NCBI RefSeq assembly: GCF_020055675.1
Contig: NZ_JAIPUS010000006.1
Coordinates: forward strand, 1-64,000
Source: Marivita sp.
GTDB lineage: Bacteria > Pseudomonadota > Alphaproteobacteria > Rhodobacterales > Rhodobacteraceae
DNA: 64,000 nucleotides
Reading direction: 5' to 3'
The stretch's first letter is position 1. The number at the start of each line of letters is the position of its first letter. The notes beneath the pieces are model-generated. The model saw only the letters and a list, made by a program, of their open reading frames with translations, searched no databases and had not been told where the DNA came from. Shown piece by piece: positions 1 to 6,917 of the stretch. The translations under genes were made by a program, and so were the position numbers.

Positions 1-105
1 GGCAGGCTGAAAGACTGGCGGCGTGTGGCAACCCGATACGACAGATGCCCAAAGGTCTTCCTGTCGGCCATCGCGCTGGCTGCACTTGTCATCTACTGGC
101 TGTGA
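1..105 (+). CDS. IS5-family transposase, C-terminal end (partial at window edge)
   Basis: The first 35 codons read in frame 1 to a TGA and end in a hydrophobic tail, with the internal motif GRLKDWRRVATRYDR. This is the conserved C-terminus of IS5-type (IS427-like) DDE transposases common in Rhodobacterales. The start lies outside the window, so it cannot be judged whether the copy is intact. It is followed within 4 bases by a sequence that looks like the element's terminal inverted repeat. The recognition of the family comes from the tail only. Confidence 0.8.
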   Translation, partial: GRLKDWRRVATRYDRCPKVFLSAIALAALVIYWL

Positions 106-108
106 AAC

Positions 109-125
109 TCAATGAGTCCAGACCC
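109..125 (+). repeat. Probable right terminal inverted repeat of the IS5-type element
   Basis: TCAATGAGTCCAGACCC begins just after the transposase stop. Its reverse complement starts GGGTCTGGACTCATTGA, which resembles the ends of IS427-group elements. The bases CTAG follow directly, a plausible target-site remnant. The other end lies outside the window, so the pairing cannot be confirmed here. Confidence 0.6.
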
Positions 126-147
126 TAGGTATTGAGGTGACTGAAGT

Positions 148-1023
148 TCAGTCTAATTTGGCTGCCTCTTCAATAGCCCTATCGACTGGTATCCGCGCAG
201 CATCCGCTAACATGCTCGCCATAAAGCATCCTTCCGTTTTTGCATTCGCCATGCCTGAAAGCTTTGCGATGGGTAACCGTCCCTCAAGGTCATCCCTGTA
301 TTCGTTGCGCTTGCGGAACTTTAAAGCTCCGGGATAAAAGGCGCTCCCAGCCGCAGCGACTACCTTTGCAACGGCATCATCGTCAAACCTGCCTGCAAGG
401 CAGTGCTCCGCCCGAGCCATGCTGGCCACCCAGTTTTCAAACGCCCCCTCGAAGATCATACGGTACTCCGCCCTGAAGTCTGTTTCTACCCTTTGGCCCT
501 CTCGCAGTCCCATCGCAGCGTATGAACAAGAGCGAAATTCTTTTAGGGCCTCAGCGGTACCATCCAAGGATATCAACTCCTGTATCTCAACTTCGTCATC
601 TGCCATGGCCCCCAATGCGCGGGCCACATTGTGCTGTTCTTCAATACTGAAAATCCCAAAGGTTTTCTCGTTTACGTTCTGACGCTGAACCTCAAGAAAC
701 GATATGTCATTGAAATCAATAGTTCTCTTGCCTATGCGGACCTCGCCGAATGCACCCGTGAATGCAGCTTCATCACGCAACCCCCTCTTGTCAAAAAACT
801 TGCGATAGATATTCGCGCGGTCAGAAATAAGGAAGTGAAGGGACCAAACGTCCTTGTAGTCAGAAAGCTGCAACGTAATTTTCTTGTCTGCATCCGTGTT
901 CAACTGCACAAAGCAAGGATACCCGCTTCGATCCTCAAAAGTTTCAGAGTCTGTTACTGTTTCGCTAGTGGCAACGCTGGCACTTATTGCAAACAGGACT
1001 GCGAGACTTGTTGATCTAATCAT
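148..1023 (-). CDS. Hypothetical secreted protein, 291 aa
   Basis: I do not recognise this family. The chosen start (MIRSTSLAVLFAISASVATS) gives a clean Sec signal peptide and is preceded by GTGAGGTTGACG, whose AGG lies at normal Shine-Dalgarno distance. A longer frame to 1119 adds 32 residues without signal character and is rejected. The mature part is mixed alpha/beta with four cysteines (near PCFVQ, SCSYA, EHCLA, EGCFM), which could form two disulfides in the periplasm. It lies between an IS5 end and a serine recombinase, in DNA visibly less GC-rich than the core genome to the right, and is probably accessory. Confidence 0.65.
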   Translation of the reverse strand: MIRSTSLAVLFAISASVATSETVTDSETFEDRSGYPCFVQLNTDADKKITLQLSDYKDVWSLHFLISDRANIYRKFFDKRGLRDEAAFTGAFGEVRIGKRTIDFNDISFLEVQRQNVNEKTFGIFSIEEQHNVARALGAMADDEVEIQELISLDGTAEALKEFRSCSYAAMGLREGQRVETDFRAEYRMIFEGAFENWVASMARAEHCLAGRFDDDAVAKVVAAAGSAFYPGALKFRKRNEYRDDLEGRLPIAKLSGMANAKTEGCFMASMLADAARIPVDRAIEEAAKLD

Positions 1024-1221
1024 CGTCAACCTCACTTTTTTAACAGTGCCAGTCTGCTTGGGGGTGCTGGATTTGTAAACCTTGCAAGGTCTCTCGGAAA
1101 AGCACCTGAACAACACCACTCACCAGTAGAGCTTAACCTTGGGATTCGTTTGCAGTTACGCCTTGCCGAATCATTACATTGTTTGATACGAACATATGAA
1201 AGAACGTAAAGGAACAGTCCA

Positions 1222-1920
1222 ATGGCCCAAGGTCGCTTCATTTCATACCTTCGTGTATCCACCGATAAGCAAGGCCAGTCCGGTCTGGGTCTCGAAGCCC
1301 AACGCAAAGCTGTTGCTGATTATCTGAACGGTGGCGACTGGGAGCTGGTCTGTGAGGTGGTCGAGGTCGAGAGCGGCAAGAACAACAAGCGCCCCAAGCT
1401 GGCTGAGGCCATCAACCTGTGCAAAGCCTACAATGCAACCTTGGTTGTGGCGAAGACGGATAGATTGGCCCGCGATGCTTACTTCCTGCTGGGCCTTCAA
1501 AAGTCTGGTGTGCCGTTCATTGCAGCAGACAACCCCCAAGCCAATGAACTCACTGTTGGCATACTGGCACTGGTTGCTGAACAGGAACGTCTGGCTATCT
1601 CGAAGCGCACCAAGGATGCTCTGGCTGCTGCTACGGCCCGTGGTCAGGTGCTGGGTGCATACGACAAGGAAGATAAGACCAAGTTCATCGGTCGCACTGG
1701 TACTGCTGAGGATGTAGCTAAGGCCCGTCAGGCACGCTCTGAGAAGGCCACACAGAAGGCACAGAACCTGAAGTTCGTCTTCGACCGCATCAACCCAGAA
1801 GGCACACTCTCACTGGCTGCAATGGCCCGTGCGTTGAATGCAGACGGTATCCCCACCCCATCCGGTCGAGGTCAATGGCAGGCCGTCACAGTGTCCCGTG
1901 TGATGCAGAAACTGGGCTAA
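1222..1920 (+). CDS. Serine site-specific recombinase (resolvase/invertase family)
   Basis: The 232-aa protein opens with the resolvase signature YLRVSTDKQ, in which Ser13 is the expected nucleophile. It continues with an AKTDRLAR block typical of the catalytic domain and a C-terminal recombinase/helix-turn-helix region ending GRGQWQAVTVSRVMQKLG. The family cuts and rejoins DNA at short sites through a 5'-phosphoserine intermediate. The size fits small resolvases or invertases rather than the 450-600-aa large serine integrases. AAGGA lies before the ATG. No inverted-repeat invertible segment was seen next to it. It probably belongs to the accessory block that ends near 2830, as a resolvase of an element or as its integrase. 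Confidence 0.9.
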   Translation: MAQGRFISYLRVSTDKQGQSGLGLEAQRKAVADYLNGGDWELVCEVVEVESGKNNKRPKLAEAINLCKAYNATLVVAKTDRLARDAYFLLGLQKSGVPFIAADNPQANELTVGILALVAEQERLAISKRTKDALAAATARGQVLGAYDKEDKTKFIGRTGTAEDVAKARQARSEKATQKAQNLKFVFDRINPEGTLSLAAMARALNADGIPTPSGRGQWQAVTVSRVMQKLG

Positions 1921-1936
1921 CGCTAATCCAATTGGA

Positions 1937-1964
1937 AGAGGCCCCGAGAAAACTTGGAGCCTCT
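1937..1964 (+). terminator. Hairpin after the serine recombinase
   Basis: AGAGGC and GCCTCT form an outer stem, CCGAG and CTTGG an inner one, and AAAA the loop. The structure starts 17 bases after the recombinase stop. No clear T-run follows, so the terminator call rests on position and stem quality. Confidence 0.5.
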
Positions 1965-2046
1965 CCATCGTATCACGCTGGGGACTTCATCCGCCCGGTT
2001 TCCACCTCAGAATCCAAAAGAAAAATTACAGACTAGAGTTCTAAAT

Positions 2047-2418
2047 TCAGGGACGGTCGCGGCAATCCTTCACTTCCAATGTGTCGATGTTTCTGAAGTC
2101 GTCGCTTTTGGACTCCGTGACCAATGACACGTGCTTGGGGTTTCGCAACTCAGGCTCCACGCCAAGTATGTATCTGAAGTCGTCTCCTGCCATATCCATG
2201 ATGCAATTAGCTTCACACCCGAACAAGTAAGGCAGGGTATCTCCATAATCTGTAGTGAATTCTAATGTTGCTGAGTGAATAATCCCGTCGTGGAAATAAA
2301 CCGAAAGACTTGGTGAAAGTATTTCTTTTGTTGGTTCAAGTTTACAGTCCATTACGCCCGCCAATGTTGGGGGCGCAAAGCAAGCAAGAGCAACCGCCAG
2401 CCTCATTCCCTTCATCAT
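2047..2418 (-). CDS. Hypothetical secreted protein, 123 aa
   Basis: The N-terminus MMKGMRLAVALACFAPPTLA is a signal peptide, possibly cleaved after TLAG. The mature part has four cysteines (MDCKL, FGCEANC, KDCRD) and is likely periplasmic. I do not recognise a family. The start overlaps the stop of the upstream zinc-ribbon gene by four bases (ATGA), so the two are translationally coupled. The region is AT-rich relative to the core genome and has no neighbours that reveal a role. Confidence 0.65.
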   Translation of the reverse strand: MMKGMRLAVALACFAPPTLAGVMDCKLEPTKEILSPSLSVYFHDGIIHSATLEFTTDYGDTLPYLFGCEANCIMDMAGDDFRYILGVEPELRNPKHVSLVTESKSDDFRNIDTLEVKDCRDRP

Positions 2419-2681
2419 TCAATTCTCCCATCTGACTTAGGGTCTTTGGTCGCCTTAGCCCCAAGCAGGGCATCTCCTGAACTGCCAACGTAGACAATCT
2501 GGAACTCTACCTGCGCTTTAGCCTTGCAGCTACTACAGCGAAGGTTTGGCACCACGTCCTGCAGGCGGGCTTCCCACCCAAGACGGTCTAACAGGGGATT
2601 GACGGCTAGGAGAGTGTTGTAGCCACAGACCTTGCAGGTGATTGACAAGTGGTTTCCTGAGATGCTGCCAAGCTGTGTCAT
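2415..2681 (-). CDS. Hypothetical zinc-ribbon protein, 88 aa
   Basis: Two CxxC knuckles (CKVC near residue 16 and CSSC near residue 50) suggest a four-cysteine zinc ribbon with about 30 residues between them. The protein has no signal peptide or membrane segment. It overlaps the following secreted-protein gene by four bases, so they form a two-gene operon. Zinc ribbons of this size occur in DNA- or RNA-binding helpers and in phage or island genes, but the sequence gives no specific function. Confidence 0.6.
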   Translation of the reverse strand: MTQLGSISGNHLSITCKVCGYNTLLAVNPLLDRLGWEARLQDVVPNLRCSSCKAKAQVEFQIVYVGSSGDALLGAKATKDPKSDGRIE

Positions 2682-2727
2682 GCGTTGACGGTATCAGCGT
2701 AAGAAGATCGGCAGCAACCCGCAAAAT

Positions 2728-2763
2728 GGAACCTAAATTGGAACCTACTCAAGAACCTAAAAA
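2728..2763 (+). repeat. Three tandem 12-bp repeats with core GGAACCTA
   Basis: GAACCTA occurs at 2729, 2741 and 2753, an exact 12-bp period, in the non-coding gap between the zinc-ribbon gene and the probable integration scar. Twelve base pairs is a little more than one helical turn. Such arrays next to an att site can be arm-type binding sites, but this is inference. Confidence 0.5.
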
Positions 2764-2807
2764 CCAAATAAGTAATTGTTTTTTATATGATCTTTATTCT
2801 CTCCGAG

Positions 2808-2826
2808 AGTCCCTGTCTCTCCGCCA
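2808..2826 (+). other. tRNA-Ser 3'-end-like sequence, probable att scar
   Basis: AGTCCCTGTCTCTCCGCCA resembles the T-arm, acceptor and CCA end of a bacterial tRNA-Ser gene. The 5' half of a tRNA is absent: there is no GGAGAG acceptor partner or anticodon arm in the preceding 90 bases. Integrative elements commonly leave such a duplicated 3' tRNA segment at their far border. It coincides with the change from accessory genes on the left to core-like GC-rich genes on the right. Confidence 0.45.
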
Positions 2827-2955
2827 TTTATTGAAACACCCGGTTTTTGCGCAGAGCTGGACGGAAGTCTCCGGTGTCGAGGCTCTGCTGGTCCACGTGA
2901 AAATCAATTACCGCACGAAAATCGACGTCGCGCCGGGCTGCGATCGGGGGCACTC

Positions 2956-4821
2956 TCAGCCGGCGAAGGGAATGTCCAGAACGCCCACCACCGGCATCAG
3001 GAACGCCCCGTTGTCCGGGTCCAGCGCGTCGGTATGGGATCGGGTGATGGCTGTGACCGCGTCGGCGACGCTTTCTTCGGTTCCGTCGAACAGCGCAAGC
3101 GTGTCGGTTGCCGCATCAACATCCGACAAGCCGTTATGGACTGCGTAGAGCGCGCCGAGGTCGGTTTTGGTCTCGAGATATGCGCGGTCGGAGGTTTGCT
3201 GATCCACGAAGGCCTGTGAAGCGTCCTGTGCCGGCGCCGCCCTGGCCCCGTCGAGCACGGAGAGGATGAAGCTGTCGCGGCCCACCTCGTCGGATCCGAG
3301 CGCGTCGATCCAGAAATCGAACCCGTCCCGATCCGGCGCGCGGCCCAGCACGTTGTCATAGACCCGCGTGACAAGATCAGCGTCAGTCTGAACGTCGGAA
3401 TATAGGGCGAGAGTTTCATCCTGGTCGAGGAAATCCGCCGCGATCTGCTGTCGTGACAGACCATTGGCAAAGGCGGTGGCCCAGAAATTCAACCCCAGCG
3501 CGTCCGGGGCGCGGTTGAAATACGCGATGTAAAGCTCGACAAAGCTTTCCAGTTCGGGCGCGGACAGGCTGGCCGGCCCAGCGTAGGTTTCCAGGTCAAG
3601 CTGTTCACTGCTCTGTTCGGTATAGAACGCCACAGTCTCGATCCGCGACAAGCTGTCGGTGCCCGTCCCGTCAGTACGGCGGTCTTCTACGGTGATGGTG
3701 TCCGGCGCGATTGTCACGGTAAAGGAGGACCGGTCCCCGAAGTATCGGGCGAGGTCTTCACCTGCCCCGCCATCCAAATGGTCGTCACCGGCGTTTCCTT
3801 CAAGTTCATCGTCACCGTCCCCTCCAAGAAGCCTGTTGTTCAGGGCGTTGCCAACCAGGATATCGGCATGGGCCGACCCTGTCGCATGCTCCATGTCCCC
3901 CATGAGCCAGACCATTTCGGTGGGTGCTGATGCGACAAGTTCCGCGTCGAATTGCGCGCCGGGCAGCGCGAAGCCGCTGCGTGTCTCGACCAGGTCGCTG
4001 AGTTGCACGAAGGGCAGCGCGATGATCCAGCCCTCGGATTGGCCAGAGACATCCACGCGGTCCTGCCCGTCGGCATCCCAGAGTGTGTAATAATAATCCC
4101 GGCTGACAAGATCGAAGGTCGTGTCGCCGGCATTCGTGGTGGTGTCGGGCCCGTAGAGGTATTGCAATGCCAACACATCCAGAACCATCGGTGTCGCGGG
4201 GTCCCAGCGCTCCAATTCGTCGGCGTATTGGTCGTCATAGGACATGATCGAGAACCAGTCGACATCCCGCACCAATGTCTGATCCAAGTCGGATATCACC
4301 GGGCGGCCGAGCGTGGCTTCGAACGGATGCTTGAGCCCGAGCGCATGGCCCAGCTCGTGGATCACCGTCATGAAGCCGTCCGATCCCGGTGCAAAACTGG
4401 ACATGATGTTCTGCCGGGCCGCGAAATTCATGAAGATATCCCCGCCCTCTGTCCCGTATTGTTCAAAATCGTAGAACACGCCGGGACCCGGGTAATAGGC
4501 ATAAGCCAGAGAGCCGTCACTCGCTTCGGTATTGTCAAGCGTGTAGACAATGTCAGCCCCGGCCTCGCCCGCATCGATCGGGCTGGCGAAATCGCCCCGA
4601 TCGTCGAAATCCACGTCAATGAACGGCTCGAATGACGCAAGCGCTTCTGAAAAAATTTGAACCGCGGCCGGACGATCCGTCCAGACATCCCCATACAACC
4701 CGTCGGCCACCGCCCAGCTGATCGTGCGGCTGTCGGACAGGTCCCAGACGAAACCGCCCGTCATGACATCAATAACCGGGTCTCCCGTCGGGTCGAAGAT
4801 GTCAGCAGTCAGAAAGGCCAT
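2956..4821 (-). CDS. Serralysin-like M10 metalloprotease with RTX repeats and DUF4214
   Basis: The 621-aa protein carries the metzincin zinc site HELGHALGLKHP (ligands H155, H159, H165) and a Met-turn SIMSYDD about 40 residues on. Next come calcium-binding RTX nonapeptides (GGDGDDELEGNAGDDHLDGG) near residues 335-355, then two DUF4214-like repeats with the FNRAPD/LGRAPD signature. It lacks an N-terminal signal peptide, as expected for type I secretion, and calcium binding outside the cell would fold the RTX part. Serralysins degrade extracellular protein. The C-terminus is DUF4214 rather than the usual acidic type I signal motif at the end of the RTX block. No type I ABC exporter lies nearby. 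Confidence 0.9.
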   Translation of the reverse strand: MAFLTADIFDPTGDPVIDVMTGGFVWDLSDSRTISWAVADGLYGDVWTDRPAAVQIFSEALASFEPFIDVDFDDRGDFASPIDAGEAGADIVYTLDNTEASDGSLAYAYYPGPGVFYDFEQYGTEGGDIFMNFAARQNIMSSFAPGSDGFMTVIHELGHALGLKHPFEATLGRPVISDLDQTLVRDVDWFSIMSYDDQYADELERWDPATPMVLDVLALQYLYGPDTTTNAGDTTFDLVSRDYYYTLWDADGQDRVDVSGQSEGWIIALPFVQLSDLVETRSGFALPGAQFDAELVASAPTEMVWLMGDMEHATGSAHADILVGNALNNRLLGGDGDDELEGNAGDDHLDGGAGEDLARYFGDRSSFTVTIAPDTITVEDRRTDGTGTDSLSRIETVAFYTEQSSEQLDLETYAGPASLSAPELESFVELYIAYFNRAPDALGLNFWATAFANGLSRQQIAADFLDQDETLALYSDVQTDADLVTRVYDNVLGRAPDRDGFDFWIDALGSDEVGRDSFILSVLDGARAAPAQDASQAFVDQQTSDRAYLETKTDLGALYAVHNGLSDVDAATDTLALFDGTEESVADAVTAITRSHTDALDPDNGAFLMPVVGVLDIPFAG

Positions 4822-4970
4822 GTCGAAGGTCCAAAAACAGGGTTGGTCTATCCGGTGACAACAAACGACGTCAGCGGCAGCGTACCATTCCGGACGTTAG
4901 CCGAAGGACCGGGGAAGTAAACTGAGTGGTCGCCTCGATGCCAGTGGTTCAACGAAGAATTGTTCAGGCG

Positions 4971-5975
4971 TTATACCATCCAGAACCCGTTTTTCTTGAT
5001 CCGCTGGCGGATTGGCTGTTCGCGGCTTGGCAGATGGTTGCGATCGAACAAGTCGCGGACCTTTTGACCCCGGCTCTGGAAGATCATGCGCTTGAACGGC
5101 TCGTATTCCTTGAGAAGGCGCTTGATTTTATTGGGAGCGGCGATTGCCTCAAGCAAGGCAACAACCTCGTCCCGTTCACGCGCATACAGAAGCGGAATAT
5201 TCCGGTAATGCGCACTGGTCTTTCCATCCAGATACCCGGCGGGCAACGCGTCACGCCCTCCGCCCAGCTTGTGAATCACCAAGGGTAGCGCGATCTGGTC
5301 CAGCCATGGCTTCAACGGCTGGCAGATCAACGGGTCAGGTGGATTGGCCTGAATATCCAGCGCCATGTCCAGGAAAGTCTGACCGAAAACATGCGGGCAT
5401 TTGTAAAAGAAATACCCCGCGTTGAAATAAAGATAGCGGCGCCAGTATTCATCTGGCTGGCTCAGGTCCAGGGAGCTTTCGAATTCCAGACCGTAGCGGT
5501 CGTACAGCGATTTCCAGATCTCGGTATAGCCGGGGCCATAAAGTTCAAGCTGCGGCCAGGTGCCTTCAACGCGCAGCGACGCGCCCGGCCTGTCGAAATC
5601 GAACGGCACCTCGCCCAACTCTCCAGTGATCAGGGTGTCCGTGTCGAAGAAGATGAACGGCTCGCCCTTGGGCAAGGCAAAAAGCGCCTCGATCTTGTTG
5701 CCATAGGGATAGGCGCTGCCGAAATGCCTGGTCTCGAACGGCAGGATCGTGCCGCCATTTTCGGTAATCTTGTCGCGCAGCGGCTCTGGGCGGATCGTCG
5801 GATCCGTTTGCCACAGCGGGCCTGGCTGCGGCTCGGCGACGTGGAGCGAGAATCGCGAGTCCTGCGTGCTCTGTTTCATCGACAGCGTGAAAAGCAGCGC
5901 CTCGTACGCGAGCCGCCCCATCTGGCCAACAATCAGAACGTTCACATTTTTAGGTTGGGCCGTGCGGCGTGCCAT
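4971..5975 (-). CDS. Glycosyltransferase-like protein of unknown substrate, 334 aa
   Basis: A short beta-alpha opening (VNVLIVGQMGRLAYEALLFTLS) and a DTD motif in FFDTDTLITGEL near residue 114 resemble the nucleotide-sugar binding fold of GT-A glycosyltransferases, where DxD binds the metal and sugar nucleotide. A second conserved-looking stretch is LYFNAGYFFYK. There is no membrane segment, so a cytosolic protein is expected. A GGGACAG ribosome site precedes the ATG. It stands alone between the protease and the SIMPL gene, both on the same strand but well separated. The fold call is moderate, and no donor or acceptor can be named. Confidence 0.6.
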   Translation of the reverse strand: MARRTAQPKNVNVLIVGQMGRLAYEALLFTLSMKQSTQDSRFSLHVAEPQPGPLWQTDPTIRPEPLRDKITENGGTILPFETRHFGSAYPYGNKIEALFALPKGEPFIFFDTDTLITGELGEVPFDFDRPGASLRVEGTWPQLELYGPGYTEIWKSLYDRYGLEFESSLDLSQPDEYWRRYLYFNAGYFFYKCPHVFGQTFLDMALDIQANPPDPLICQPLKPWLDQIALPLVIHKLGGGRDALPAGYLDGKTSAHYRNIPLLYARERDEVVALLEAIAAPNKIKRLLKEYEPFKRMIFQSRGQKVRDLFDRNHLPSREQPIRQRIKKNGFWMV

Positions 5976-6060
5976 AGCTGTCCCTTGATGAAAGGTTCAT
6001 TCTTGAGGGGACCATAACCGCCGGTTCGGGCCGCGCCTAGGGTCTGGCCCCCGGGGTCAT

Positions 6061-6759
6061 TCAATCCTCGGCGATCGCATAGACCAGTGTCACACCGGCA
6101 CTGATTTCGGTCTCACCTTCGGCCACGGGCACGCCCGCATCAGCGGCGCGGGCCATCCGCAATGTCTCGGGACGTGGCGCGCGGCTTGCGGTCTCACTCA
6201 GGCTCAAAAGCCGGCCCAAGGTTACGCCCGACGCCTCGGCAAACAAATCGGCGCGCGCCCGGGCGTCCTCGACCGCCTTGCGTCGCGCGTCGTTCATCAA
6301 CGGCTCCGGATCGGAGATGGTGAACTGCAACCCGCCCAGATTGGTCGCACCTTCGGTCAAGACAGCGTCCAGAACCGGGCCAAGAACGTCGAGGTCGCGT
6401 ATATTTGCGGTGACACGGTTCGATGCGCGGTAGCCTTCGATGCGACGTCGCCCGTCGGTGGAGGACTGGTTCGACCACATCGGGATGAGCGACAGGTCGG
6501 ACGTCTGGATATCCCTGGAGGCGATTCCGGCCTCGGTCAGCCGTTCCAGAATCGCGGACGTGATCGCGGATGTCTCGTCCATTGCGATTTTCGCGCTCTC
6601 CGCGTCGGCAGCCGCGCCCATCGTTATGATCGCCATGTCCGGAGCGGCCGACACGCTGCCATCGCCCGTGACCGTGATCCGTCCAGAAGTGTCGGCAAAG
6701 GCCGGGGCCAGACCAAGAGACAGGACAATTGCGCCAAGAACCGTAGAAAATTTCGACAT
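6061..6759 (-). CDS. SIMPL-domain (DUF541) periplasmic protein
   Basis: The 232-aa protein has a signal peptide (MSKFSTVLGAIVLSLGLAPAFA) followed by RITVTGDGSVSAAPDMAIITMG, the typical opening of the SIMPL/YggE family. The middle KAVEDARARADLFAEASGV and the C-terminal ISAGVTLVYAI also fit. Family members form oligomers in the periplasm or envelope and are linked to oxidative-stress tolerance, without a known reaction. It is divergent from the large one-TM protein that starts at 6918. The 158-bp gap between them would hold both promoters. Confidence 0.88.
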   Translation of the reverse strand: MSKFSTVLGAIVLSLGLAPAFADTSGRITVTGDGSVSAAPDMAIITMGAAADAESAKIAMDETSAITSAILERLTEAGIASRDIQTSDLSLIPMWSNQSSTDGRRRIEGYRASNRVTANIRDLDVLGPVLDAVLTEGATNLGGLQFTISDPEPLMNDARRKAVEDARARADLFAEASGVTLGRLLSLSETASRAPRPETLRMARAADAGVPVAEGETEISAGVTLVYAIAED

Positions 6760-6917
6760 TTCGACCTCTTGTGCACCTGCAAACTTTGATCAGGACAATC
6801 GCGACAGTCTCTCCTTTTTGCAAGCGTGGAAACGTACCGCGCGAAAGATCGCCTCGGATGCCCGAAGACCCATCATCGAGACTCCCATCCCTCGTGCAGG
6901 ACTGTTAAACTCTCAAC

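Noticed and set aside
2728-2763. LexA (SOS) box in the GAAC repeats
   Set aside because: The alphaproteobacterial LexA motif is GAAC-N7-GAAC; here the spacing is N8 in both intervals.
2735-2826. Complete tRNA-Ser gene
   Set aside because: Only the 3' end resembles tRNA-Ser; no matching acceptor 5' strand, D-arm or anticodon arm was found.
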